From: Bacteroidota bacterium
Lineage (GTDB): Bacteria > Bacteroidota > Bacteroidia > UBA7662
Direction: 5' to 3'
Assembly (NCBI GenBank): GCA_027485465.1
Contig: JAIXRA010000067.1
Coordinates: 1-44,878 of the forward strand
DNA length: 44,878 bases
The notes under the pieces are model-generated. The model saw only the letters and a list, made by a program, of their open reading frames with translations, was not told the DNA's origin and searched no databases. A program made the position numbers and the translations under genes. Positions 17,540 to 25,173 of the stretch are shown here, piece by piece (position 1 is the first letter of the stretch; every line of letters starts with the position of its first letter).

Positions 17540-18845
17540 GGGGGTTGCGCTTTAGGTGAACCGAAACAATCTTGCGGGCATCCGCTTGCAGGACCAAGAA
17601 TTCAAAACCTCGGTGCAGAAGGACCTCTCCTTGCGCCGGGATACGGCCTTCAAGCTCCAAAATCAAACCGGCCATCGTTTCAACGCCCTCCAACTTTTCG
17701 GAAAATTCGGACCAGTCCCAGCCGGTCTCTCTGGACAAATCCTGCAAGAGCATTTTGCCGGCCACCCAGTATTGATCGGTATCAATTTTGCGGCAAAGTC
17801 TTTGTTCATCGGTATCGAATTCGTCCTGAATTTCTCCGACGATTTGCTCCAGAATATCCTCCAAGGTAACCAATCCCGAAACCCCGCCGTATTCATCAAT
17901 GGCCAGAGCCATGTGCATTCGTCTGGATTTGAATTCCCGAAACAAATCATCAATATGTTTGGTATCGGGAACCACAAAAGGTTTGCGCAACAATTCCTGC
18001 CACCTGAAATTGCGACCTTGATTGAGCCTCGTAAACAAGTCTTTGAGATACAAAATACCGACCATTTGATCCATGGATTCACTGAAAACGGGAACCCTCG
18101 AATACCCCCAGTCTCGAAGCAGGGGGAGTATCTCTTCCAGCGAACTTTTGGAATCCAAGGCTTTGATTTCGAGACGGGGAACCATAATCTGCCTCACCTC
18201 CAATTCGCCAAAATTCACAATGCCTTTGAGCAATTCTTTTTCGGAACCACTACGGGCCTGTTCCTGACCAAAGGTCAAATCAATCGCCTGATTAATTTCG
18301 TCTTTGGAGAGTTGGGTTTGCTTGCGGACAATCCATCGATCCAAAAGTCCCGTACTATTAATGAGAACCCAAATAATGGGGCGAAAAATCAATTCCGAAA
18401 TTTGCAAAGGCATTGAAAACCATAGGGCTACGCTCAAAGGATTCCTCGACGCATAGACTTTGGGAATGACCTCTCCCACAAAAACAATCAGGGCTGTAAC
18501 AACAAAAGTCTGCAATACGGCCGGAATCCAAGGATAGGGACCAAAATCCAGGACCTTGAAGAACATAAAATAAAAGAGAAGTATAATGGTAAGGTTCACT
18601 ACATTGTTGCCAATAAGCAGATTGGCTAACAAGCGCCTGGGATCCGAGAGATGCCGTAGGATGCGACGATGGCCGGCGGATGCAGACGTTCGTAATAAAT
18701 CGATCTGCGCTTTGGTCAACGAAAAATAGGCCGTCTCCCCTGCCGAGAACATGGCCGAACAAAGAAGGAAGAATAGAATTAAAGGAGGTAAAGACCAAAA
18801 GGTCGAATCGAATCCGGTTAGGTATTGTTCAGGAGGGTCGTCCAT
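17514..18845 (-). CDS. gldE: Gliding motility-associated protein GldE (CNNM/CorC-type transporter family)
   Basis: A 443-residue member of the HlyC/CorC family. The N-terminal DUF21 (CNNM) membrane domain (residues about 15-190) has SAGETAYFSLTKAQID and LANLLIGNNVVNLTIILLF. A CBS pair follows (about 210-330: VRQIMVPRLEIKALDSK, YSRVPVFSESMDQMVGILY, ALAIDEYGGVSGLVTLEDI), then the C-terminal CorC/HlyC domain (VETMAGLILELEGRIPAQGE). Direct linkage to gldD identifies it as the GldE branch rather than a generic metal exporter. The role in gliding is not understood; overlap with gldD indicates the two act together. Confidence 0.92.
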   Translation of the reverse strand: MDDPPEQYLTGFDSTFWSLPPLILFFLLCSAMFSAGETAYFSLTKAQIDLLRTSASAGHRRILRHLSDPRRLLANLLIGNNVVNLTIILLFYFMFFKVLDFGPYPWIPAVLQTFVVTALIVFVGEVIPKVYASRNPLSVALWFSMPLQISELIFRPIIWVLINSTGLLDRWIVRKQTQLSKDEINQAIDLTFGQEQARSGSEKELLKGIVNFGELEVRQIMVPRLEIKALDSKSSLEEILPLLRDWGYSRVPVFSESMDQMVGILYLKDLFTRLNQGRNFRWQELLRKPFVVPDTKHIDDLFREFKSRRMHMALAIDEYGGVSGLVTLEDILEQIVGEIQDEFDTDEQRLCRKIDTDQYWVAGKMLLQDLSRETGWDWSEFSEKLEGVETMAGLILELEGRIPAQGEVLLHRGFEFLVLQADARKIVSVHLKRNPHAANDYVA

Positions 18846-18869
18846 AGGGGTTTTAATGAACCAAAAATA

Positions 18870-19301
18870 TCAATACGGCAAATCATTCACCGCATCGGAG
18901 GAGCGATCCACGGACCCCAAATCACCGGGGGCTGTAGGCTTGGGGGGGTGTGCGGAACTTGATGTGGAATCGGAACGTGACAAAAGTACCATATTGTCTC
19001 CGATGATCTCGGTTGTATAACGGGTGTGGCCATCTTTGTCGTCCCATTTACGGGTAGACAAACGGCCTTCGATGTAGACTTGTCCGCCTTTACGGCAATA
19101 CAATTCGGCCACATCGGCCAAACCTCTCCACAAAACGATGTTGTGCCATTCGGTCCTGGATTGTTTGTTCCCGTCCCTGTCTTTGTAGGTTTCGGTGGTG
19201 GCCAAAGGAAACGTGGCGATTTTGGCCCCGTTGTCAAGGGTTTTGACTTCGGGGTCCTTGCCTAGGTTGCCGATGAGCATGGCTTTGTTGAGTCCTCCCA
19301 T
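18870..19301 (-). CDS. ssb: Single-stranded DNA-binding protein
   Basis: A 143-residue SSB with an N-terminal OB fold: GGLNKAMLIGNLGKDPEV, ATFPLATTETYKDRDG, TEWHNIVLWRGLADV and VYIEGRLSTRKWDDKDG. A flexible Ser/Pro-rich linker follows and the acidic-type tip ends NDLPY, standing in for the usual DxDxPF-like end that recruits repair proteins. The start is the ATG at 19301, which aligns with the invariant beginning of SSBs; the open frame continues upstream inside mutY only by chance. The first 68 nt overlap the end of mutY in another frame. Its partners on either side (mutY, recG) are DNA-repair genes that bind ssDNA/SSB in other bacteria. Confidence 0.95.
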   Translation of the reverse strand: MGGLNKAMLIGNLGKDPEVKTLDNGAKIATFPLATTETYKDRDGNKQSRTEWHNIVLWRGLADVAELYCRKGGQVYIEGRLSTRKWDDKDGHTRYTTEIIGDNMVLLSRSDSTSSSAHPPKPTAPGDLGSVDRSSDAVNDLPY

Positions 19302-20391
19302 GGTTGAAATCGATTTGTTTGAGGAATTGGAGAAACGGTTGGGGCAGAGGGTAACGTTCAAGGTCTTGGAGAGTCACCCAGACCCCGCCGTCAAGATGCA
19401 AATTACGATTCAGCCGTATACAATTCAAATTCAAAGTTAATGAACGATGGCTTAGGGCATGACTCACGGTAACCAACCGATGTGAAAGGGTTTCCGAAGG
19501 ATGCTCAGACCCCCAATGCTGATCCCAGGCCGATTCATCCCATGCTCCAGCCCATGGCTGAGGCAAAAATTCGTACAACCCGGCCCATATTCCTTGGTCT
19601 CTCCGGGGAAACAAAAGAACCCTACCCCGGTGGAAGAGGACCAAATAATCCAAGGTGAGCGGGACAACTTTGGTGGATTTGGAACGTTTCGGCAGCTCAC
19701 CTACCCTGTCTTGGAGAAAAGCGACGCATTTCTTTTGCCAAAAACAGGTGTTACAGGCCGGTTTTTGGGGTGTACATACGGTCGCTCCCATATCCATCAG
19801 GGCTTGGTTGTAATCGCCGGGGCGATCTGTATCCAAAAGATTTTGAGCGGTTTGGCGTATCCATCGCAGGCCTTCGGCGGTGTCGTACGGCGCTTCGGCC
19901 CCAAAAGCTCTTGACAAAACCCGGATGACATTGCCATCCACCACCGGTGCTGGGTAATCCAGGGCAATGGAGGCAATGGCCGCGGCCGTATAGGGGCCCA
20001 CACCTGGTAATTGGAGCCATTCAGCAGGACTTTGAGGCAAGCCCCCGCCCTTTGCAACCACTAACTTAGCGGCGCAATGCAGGTGATGGGCTCTGCGATA
20101 ATAACCCAATCCCTGCCATAGACGAAGGACGTCCTGAATATCAGCCTGGGCCAATTCCTGAACCGTTGGGAAATGATCCAGGAATCGAAGGTAATAGGAT
20201 AAACCCTGATCAACCCTGGTTTGCTGCAACAGGACTTCCGAAAGCCAGATCGCGTAGGGATTGCGCGTACGTCGCCAAGGCAAATCCCGACCATGAACAG
20301 CGTACCAAGCCAATAAGCATTTAGACCACAGGCTTTTATACTTCAACAAACTCCGCTCTGTTTTTTGATTGGCACCCTCTTCGTGACGCAT
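19234..20391 (-). CDS. mutY: A/G-specific adenine DNA glycosylase MutY
   Basis: MutY removes adenine mispaired with 8-oxoguanine. Domains in order: the HhH-GPD glycosylase (residues about 30-230) with WLSEVLLQQTRVDQG (catalytic Glu), the hairpin LPGVGPYTAAAIA and the catalytic Asp in VVDGNVIRVL. The iron-sulfur loop has the exact C-x6-C-x2-C-x5-C pattern (CTPQKPACNTCFWQKKC). A NUDIX-like 8-oxoG recognition domain closes the protein (about 250-360). The recognisable end is near PLPQPFLQFLKQI; the remaining 23 or so residues, rich in His, Arg and Gln, are read through the first 68 nt of ssb. It is the first gene of a minus-strand row and divergent from the HU gene. Confidence 0.94.
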   Translation of the reverse strand: MRHEEGANQKTERSLLKYKSLWSKCLLAWYAVHGRDLPWRRTRNPYAIWLSEVLLQQTRVDQGLSYYLRFLDHFPTVQELAQADIQDVLRLWQGLGYYRRAHHLHCAAKLVVAKGGGLPQSPAEWLQLPGVGPYTAAAIASIALDYPAPVVDGNVIRVLSRAFGAEAPYDTAEGLRWIRQTAQNLLDTDRPGDYNQALMDMGATVCTPQKPACNTCFWQKKCVAFLQDRVGELPKRSKSTKVVPLTLDYLVLFHRGRVLLFPRRDQGIWAGLYEFLPQPWAGAWDESAWDQHWGSEHPSETLSHRLVTVSHALSHRSLTLNLNCIRLNRNLHLDGGVWVTLQDLERYPLPQPFLQFLKQIDFNHGRTQQSHAHRQPRQGPRSQNP

Positions 20392-20410
20392 ACTATTAAG
20401 ATTTATGGTC

Positions 20411-20418
20411 TATATTTG
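20411..20418 (+). promoter_or_regulatory. Candidate -7 box (TATATTTG) for the HU-like gene
   Basis: TATATTTG is a perfect TAnnTTTG match, 46 nt before the HU ATG in the mutY/HU divergent gap, predicting a leader of about 40 nt. No TTG is found at the usual -33 spacing, so the site is tentative. Confidence 0.4.
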
Positions 20419-20464
20419 CCGTCCTTTACGAAAATTCTTCGAATTAACCCTCAAAACCAAAGCC

Positions 20465-20758
20465 ATGACCAAAGCCGATTTGATTCGCCAGATTGCCGAC
20501 GAAACAGGAGTTGAACGAGTTGATGTTGCCCAAAGTGTAGAAGCCCTCATCGCAGTTGTAAAGAAATCCCTCAAAGGCGGTCAGAGTATCTATCTCCGCG
20601 GTTTTGGAAGTTTTATTATCAAGAAGCGCGCCAAGAAATTGGCCCGGAACATTTCCCGCGGTACCACCGTTGAAATCCCTGAACACTTTGTTCCTAGTTT
20701 CAAGCCCTCCAAGCAGTTTATCGATTTGGTCCGCAAAGGACCCAAAAAGACCCGCTAA
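20465..20758 (+). CDS. HU/IHF-family DNA-binding protein
   Basis: A 97-residue nucleoid protein. The N-terminal helices read MTKADLIRQIADETGVERVD, the core has IYLRGFGSFIIKKRAKKLAR (the conserved GFGSF turn), and the DNA-intercalating beta arm carries ISRGTTVEIPEHFVPSFKPS, where the usual NPxTG tip is replaced by NISRGT. HU/IHF dimers bend DNA in the nucleoid. The start is the ATG at 20465, matching family N-termini; an upstream ATG at 20405 would add 20 non-conserved residues and lies before the putative promoter box. It is 2 nt ahead of the TPR gene and likely co-transcribed with it. Confidence 0.93.
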   Translation: MTKADLIRQIADETGVERVDVAQSVEALIAVVKKSLKGGQSIYLRGFGSFIIKKRAKKLARNISRGTTVEIPEHFVPSFKPSKQFIDLVRKGPKKTR

Positions 20759-20760
20759 AA

Positions 20761-21612
20761 ATGCTCTCTAGACCCCTAATCCTGGTAATCCTCTGCCTAG
20801 CAGTGGGTTTGACCCTTGCGATTGGGGGGCAACGGAGTGCCATGAAAGCGGGCGATGCGGGGGATCCTGACCCCAAGGAACAGGATTCCGGTGCAGAGCC
20901 CACTGCCTCCACCGTGTTGGATAGCAAGGTGAAAGCATTGTCCGAAGAAGACCGAACCCGCTTTGAATCGGTTCGTTCCGCCCTGGACTCCCTCAAGGAT
21001 CGCCCCGAACAAACCGCGGGTTTGTGGAAGAGTTTGGCGTCTTTTTGGTTAACCCGTCAGGATTTTCTAGGAGCGGCTGTTTGTTTGGACCAAGCCCTTG
21101 TTTGGGGCCCCAACGGGGTCGATTTCAAGGAGGCCGGTCTTTATTACAGCTCTGCAAGGCATGCCCCCGAGGCCGAAGACAGCCTCGTACAGGCCTTTTG
21201 CCGTCGCCGCTCCACGGAACTCTTGGCCAAGGCCTTGGAAACCCAACCCAACGATCTTGACCTCAAAGCAGATTGGGCTCAGGCCCTGGTACTCTCCAGT
21301 CCGGCCCCTATGCAAGGGGTTCAGGTTCTTATGGGTATCGTCAAAGAGGAGCCCCGCCACCTGAAGGCCCATGCACACCTTGCCAAATTGGCCATCGAAA
21401 GCAAGCAATTCCCCAAAGCCATTCAGCGTTTCAAAAACCTCTTGGATTGGTACCCCGGCTTGGGCGAAGCTTACCTTGGCCTGGGTGAAGCCTATTACCG
21501 GTCCGGTCAAGCGGACAGTGCAGTCTTCTACCTCAAGCAATACCGCGGATTGGTCCGCGACCCAGAAATACAAGAACAGATCGATTCCTATCTGAATCAA
21601 ATTCAACCTTAA
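20761..21612 (+). CDS. Tetratricopeptide-repeat protein with N-terminal membrane anchor or signal
   Basis: A 283-residue protein. Residues 5-24 (PLILVILCLAVGLTLAIGG) form a signal anchor without a lipobox, so the rest is probably periplasmic. A polar, acidic linker (about 25-60) is followed by TPR-like helix pairs: TAGLWKSLASFWLTRQDFLG, AAVCLDQALVWGP, LLAKALETQPNDLDLKADWA, RHLKAHAHLAKLAIESKQFP and LGEAYLGLGEAYYRSGQADS. TPRs mediate protein contacts; no enzymatic motif is visible and I cannot name a partner. It begins 2 nt after HU and ends 11 nt before the small basic ribosomal-type gene, in a row of nucleic-acid genes. Confidence 0.85.
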   Translation: MLSRPLILVILCLAVGLTLAIGGQRSAMKAGDAGDPDPKEQDSGAEPTASTVLDSKVKALSEEDRTRFESVRSALDSLKDRPEQTAGLWKSLASFWLTRQDFLGAAVCLDQALVWGPNGVDFKEAGLYYSSARHAPEAEDSLVQAFCRRRSTELLAKALETQPNDLDLKADWAQALVLSSPAPMQGVQVLMGIVKEEPRHLKAHAHLAKLAIESKQFPKAIQRFKNLLDWYPGLGEAYLGLGEAYYRSGQADSAVFYLKQYRGLVRDPEIQEQIDSYLNQIQP

Positions 21613-21623
21613 TCCCACCCCCT

Positions 21624-21713
21624 ATGCCCTGCGGTAAAAAAAGAAAGCGTCATAAGATGTCCACGCACAAGCGCAAAAAGCGTTTGAGAAAAAATCGCCA
21701 CAAGAAAAAATAA
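21624..21713 (+). CDS. 29-residue, extremely basic ribosomal-type protein (AURKAIP1/COX24, mS38-like)
   Basis: This very short gene encodes MPCGKKRKRHKMSTHKRKKR followed by LRKNRHKKK: 11 Lys, 6 Arg and 3 His in 29 residues. The pattern (GKKRKRHKxxTHKRKKRLRKNRHKKK) is one I recognise from tiny Bacteroidota proteins placed in the AURKAIP1/COX24 domain family, whose mitochondrial member mS38 and actinobacterial relative bS22 sit in the small ribosomal subunit. A ribosomal role is therefore likely but inferred. The ATG is 11 nt after the TPR gene stop, and ribonuclease G follows after 95 nt, which is the usual neighbourhood in this phylum as I recall it. Confidence 0.85.
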   Translation: MPCGKKRKRHKMSTHKRKKRLRKNRHKKK

Positions 21714-21727
21714 TTCCGGTCTGAGAA

Positions 21728-21753
21728 TGGGTCTCCTTTGCGAAGGATACCCA
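21728..21753 (+). promoter_or_regulatory. Stem-loop 1 in the ribonuclease G leader
   Basis: Ten base pairs (T28-A53 through T38-A43 within the 21700s, with one C/T mismatch) closed by the tetraloop TGCG. It lies between the mS38-like stop and the rng start. No U-run follows, so it is not a typical intrinsic terminator. Confidence 0.5.
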
Positions 21754-21770
21754 CAGACTTTGGCATGACC

Positions 21771-21792
21771 TCTTTCGCCCTTAGGCGAAGGA
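21771..21792 (+). promoter_or_regulatory. Stem-loop 2 in the ribonuclease G leader
   Basis: Nine base pairs (one G-U) around the loop CTTA, with the perfect core TTCGCC/GGCGAA. It ends 16 nt before the GTG start of rng, close enough to affect ribosome access. No U-run follows it. Confidence 0.5.
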
Positions 21793-21808
21793 CCAAATAT
21801 TTATTGCC

Positions 21809-23359
21809 GTGAGTAAATCACTATTTGTCAGCCACTCGAGCAAGGGCTTTGTCTTTGCTATGACCGAGGGCAAGAAACTCGTTGAATACGGGGAAGAAAC
21901 CAACGAAAAAGCTTTTCAGGTTGGAGATATCTATTGGGGGGAAGTACGCAAAATCAACCCCTCACTCAATGCCTGCTTTGTCGACGTTGGAGACGAAAAA
22001 GACGGGTTTCTTCACTATTTGGATTTGGGCGAACATTTTGGATCGCTTCGAAAATTAACCCAGGAGCTGAACGGGGGAAAGCGCAAACCCGGCATGCTCC
22101 AAAATTTTGAAAAAGCCGAAATTCTTCCCAAAGAAGGAAAAATTGGGGACTATCTTCAAAAGGGCGACAAAATTCCAGTCCAAATCACCAAGGAACCCAT
22201 CAATTCCAAAGGCCCACGTCTGACCGCTTCGCTTTCTTTGGCCGGTCGTTTTTGTGTCCTGCTTCCCGTTGATAGCGGGGTTTCGGTTTCTCGCAAAATC
22301 GTGGATGCCAACGAAAAGAAAAGGCTGAAACAAATCGCCTCTCAGGCCCTGCCACGAAATTTTGGGGTCATTGTGCGCACCGCCGCTGTCGGGGCAGGAT
22401 CCGATGAAATCTCCAGCGATATTCAAGACCTGGTTACAAAGTGGAAAGAGATTTCCCAAAAAATCGCTGCAGCCAAGCCCAAAGACCTGATTAGCAAAGA
22501 AATAACCAGGGTAACCGGATTGCTGCGAGATTTGTTAAGCGATCAGTTTGATCAAATTTTGGTGGACCATCCTGGCATGGCCGAACAGCTCCGCGAATAT
22601 GTTCAGGGTATTGCCCCCGACAAGGTCAACCTGGTTCAGGATTACAAAGGCAAGGTGCCTCTCTTTGAGCATACTGGCTTGGACAAACAAGTCAAGGGCT
22701 CCTTTGGCACATCGGTCAGCATGCCCGGTGGCATTTATTTGGTCATTGAACATACCGAAGCTTTGCATGTCATCGATGTCAATAGCGGAAATCGTTCCAA
22801 GAAAGACAACGACCAGCAGGAACATGCCCTGCAAACCAATATGGACGCCGCCGAAGAGATTGCAAGACAACTTCGGCTGAGGGACATGGGCGGCATCATC
22901 GTCATCGATTTCATAGATCTCAAATCCGCCGAGCATCGCAAGGCCCTTTTGGACAAGATGATTGGCCTCATGTCCACAGACCGGGCCAAGCATCATATTC
23001 TACCCATGTCCAAGTTTGGACTGATGGAAATCACCCGTCAACGGGTAAGGCCAGCCGTTCAAATATCCACCCAGGAACAATGCGCGGCTTGCAGAGGCAC
23101 GGGCAAAATTGGACCCAGCCTTTTGATTACCGATCAAATCGAAAGTCGTCTTGATTTTTTGCTGCTCAAAAACGGAGAGAAAAGCGTAACCATCAGCGCC
23201 CATCCCCACTTGGCTGCCTATTGCAAAAGCGGTTGGCCTTCTTTGCAGTGGAAATGGGTTTGGAAATACCGCAAATCAGTCAAAGTCAGGGCAGACCAGC
23301 AATTGCTCATGGGAGAATACCGCTTGCTAAATCCCAAAGGAGAGGTCATCCCCCTTTGA
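21809..23359 (+). CDS. rng: Ribonuclease E/G family endoribonuclease
   Basis: A 516-residue protein of RNase G length, lacking the long RNase E scaffold tail. An N-terminal S1 RNA-binding region (about 35-120: GDIYWGEVRKINPSLNACFV, DVGDEKDGFLHYLD) is followed by the 5'-sensor and DNase I-like catalytic region, with metal ligands in ALHVIDVNSGNR and GGIIVIDFIDLKSAEHRKAL. The zinc-link is CAACRGTGKI. It processes rRNA and mRNA in the cytoplasm. The start is GTG (21809); no better ATG exists. The leader holds two stem-loops. The stop is 13 nt from the convergent nadE stop. Confidence 0.95.
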   Translation: MSKSLFVSHSSKGFVFAMTEGKKLVEYGEETNEKAFQVGDIYWGEVRKINPSLNACFVDVGDEKDGFLHYLDLGEHFGSLRKLTQELNGGKRKPGMLQNFEKAEILPKEGKIGDYLQKGDKIPVQITKEPINSKGPRLTASLSLAGRFCVLLPVDSGVSVSRKIVDANEKKRLKQIASQALPRNFGVIVRTAAVGAGSDEISSDIQDLVTKWKEISQKIAAAKPKDLISKEITRVTGLLRDLLSDQFDQILVDHPGMAEQLREYVQGIAPDKVNLVQDYKGKVPLFEHTGLDKQVKGSFGTSVSMPGGIYLVIEHTEALHVIDVNSGNRSKKDNDQQEHALQTNMDAAEEIARQLRLRDMGGIIVIDFIDLKSAEHRKALLDKMIGLMSTDRAKHHILPMSKFGLMEITRQRVRPAVQISTQEQCAACRGTGKIGPSLLITDQIESRLDFLLLKNGEKSVTISAHPHLAAYCKSGWPSLQWKWVWKYRKSVKVRADQQLLMGEYRLLNPKGEVIPL

Positions 23360-23372
23360 TTCTTCAAATCCC

Positions 23373-25073
23373 TCACACCAGGGATTGCCTCCAGCCCCTA
23401 CCAAAACTCCGTGAGCTGACCCGTAAAACGGGAGGCATCTGGAACCGCTTGAATTCACTTCGCCGCACCAACCCCCATACCCTGGACACGATGTCCGGGT
23501 CGTGACCGGCCTGGTAGAGTCCGGCCCGATCCAACCCTCCCTCAATAAGATCCATCAAAAGAGCATCCAGGACCGGATAAGGAGGCAATGAATCCGTATC
23601 CAACTGATCGGGGCGCAATTCTGCACTGGGGAGAGCCTGCACAATGGAGGCTGGTATCCAGTTCCCCTGCTCGTTCCAATAATTTGCCAAGGCGTACAAC
23701 TGGGTTTTATACAAATCACCAACCACCGAAAGTCCTCCCCCCATATCCCCGTAAAGGGTGCTGTACCCCACGGCGGCCTCGCTTTTGTTACTGGAATTCA
23801 ACCACATATCCCCAAACTGATTGGAGTGAGCCATCAAATACAAGGCCCTCAATCGGGGTTGTATATTTTCTTCGGTGAGTGGTCGAATGGCCTCGCCCCA
23901 TTGAGTCAGGAGCGTTTCCTTGATGGAGCCAAAAGCAGAACCAATGGGTAGAATACGATGCGCGACTCCGTGCATTTTGCAGAGTTCCAGGCTATCACGA
24001 ACCGATCGATCCGACGAATATTCCGAAGGCATCAGGAGGGCTGTAACATTTTCGGCACCCAATGCCATCACCGCCAGGCAAGTGACCATGGCCGAGTCCA
24101 AGCCTCCCGAAAGTCCCACCACAACCCCTTGACCACCGGTCATGTCCCTGTAATCCCGGAGTCCCGTGCACAACGCCTGGGTTACTTCAACGGGATCAAA
24201 ACGATGACCCAAGACCAGGGGATGACTCTTCTCCAGCGACTTGTTCTCCAAGACCGAAGGAGCCCGCGAAACAACCCAAGTGTTGTCATGCAATGCCATC
24301 ACCTCCGCCTTGAGCGCGACGCCTTCCACCACCTCCACCAAAAGCATGGACTCCAAAAAAGAAGGGCAACGAACAACCGTTTCACCCACCGCACTAATCA
24401 GTGAACTGCCACCATCAAAAATCAGATCCGCCCGTGCACCCACCTGATTCACGTACAGCAACGGCAATCCATACCGGGCTGCTACCGATGACAAAACCTT
24501 TTGGCGCTTTACCACCCCTTGAATGGAATACGGAGAGGCCGCAAGGTTCAGTAGGACCCGAGGCTTTCCATGGTCAAGCGCCAAGGCCACTGCGACCGGA
24601 TCACTGGGATAGTTGTAGTCCGCATCTTGGGCCCAGAGGTCTTCGCAAATCGACAAAACCACGCTTTGACCAGCGATTTCGATGGTTGAGCAGGCCTCTC
24701 CCGGCGTGAAATACCGGGACTCGTCAAAGACATCGTAATTCGGTAACAATACTTTGCGTCCTACTTCGCGGACTTCCCCGCGATAACACCAAAAAACAGC
24801 GTTGTATAGAGCCGAATCCACCTTGGAAGGTGCCCCTACCAAAAGGGGTATCTCTGCCGAAGCGGCCAAGGTCCCCAGTGCCTTTGTGCATGCTTCCTGC
24901 AATCCCGGCTCCCTCAACAAATCCATGGGTGGGTATCCCACCAAACTTAATTCCGGAAACACGACCGCGTCAGCTCCTTGAAGGGCCGCCTTCTTGGCGA
25001 GTTCCCCCATTCGCTCGGCGTTGTGTTCCAATCGACCGATGCCGGGGGCCCATTGAATTAAAGCGAGGCGCAT
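23373..25073 (-). CDS. nadE: Glutamine-dependent NAD+ synthetase
   Basis: It converts nicotinate adenine dinucleotide to NAD+ with ATP and glutamine-derived ammonia. The N-terminal nitrilase-type glutaminase domain (residues about 1-260) shows the catalytic Glu in VVFPELSLVGYPP, the Lys in RKVLLPNYDVFDE and the Cys in VVLSICEDLW. The C-terminal synthetase (about 290-560) has the PP-loop VGLSGGLDSAMV and later MWLNSSNKSEAAVGY, TLYGDMGGGLSV and SAELRPDQLD. I set the start at the ATG at 25073 (566 residues, family N-terminus MRLALIQWAPGIG); the frame extends to 25181 but would run through the divergent gldB promoter region. Confidence 0.95.
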   Translation of the reverse strand: MRLALIQWAPGIGRLEHNAERMGELAKKAALQGADAVVFPELSLVGYPPMDLLREPGLQEACTKALGTLAASAEIPLLVGAPSKVDSALYNAVFWCYRGEVREVGRKVLLPNYDVFDESRYFTPGEACSTIEIAGQSVVLSICEDLWAQDADYNYPSDPVAVALALDHGKPRVLLNLAASPYSIQGVVKRQKVLSSVAARYGLPLLYVNQVGARADLIFDGGSSLISAVGETVVRCPSFLESMLLVEVVEGVALKAEVMALHDNTWVVSRAPSVLENKSLEKSHPLVLGHRFDPVEVTQALCTGLRDYRDMTGGQGVVVGLSGGLDSAMVTCLAVMALGAENVTALLMPSEYSSDRSVRDSLELCKMHGVAHRILPIGSAFGSIKETLLTQWGEAIRPLTEENIQPRLRALYLMAHSNQFGDMWLNSSNKSEAAVGYSTLYGDMGGGLSVVGDLYKTQLYALANYWNEQGNWIPASIVQALPSAELRPDQLDTDSLPPYPVLDALLMDLIEGGLDRAGLYQAGHDPDIVSRVWGLVRRSEFKRFQMPPVLRVSSRSFGRGWRQSLV

Positions 25074-25107
25074 GGTTGAAGGTTTTGGAGGAGGAGGGCT
25101 GACTGCA

Positions 25108-25139
25108 TTGGATGCAGACGCCACAGCGGGGTAAATTTG
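25108..25139 (+). promoter_or_regulatory. Candidate gldB promoter: TTG-N21-TAAATTTG
   Basis: TTG at 25108-25110 and TAAATTTG at 25132-25139 fit the Bacteroidota consensus TTG-N17-23-TAnnTTTG in both boxes and spacing. Transcription would begin near 25146, about 28 nt before the gldB ATG. This is the best promoter match in the window. Confidence 0.6.
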
Positions 25140-25173
25140 CTGAAGAGCTTCTTGAACACAACCCTCATCTCGA

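Noticed and set aside
17556-18416. 286-codon open frame antisense to gldE
   Set aside because: It mirrors the gldE coding frame and shows low-complexity Asn/Gln/Phe composition with no motif.
21728-21792. Reading the two rng leader stems as an intrinsic terminator after the small ribosomal gene
   Set aside because: Neither stem is followed by a U-rich run, and the gene downstream is on the same strand.
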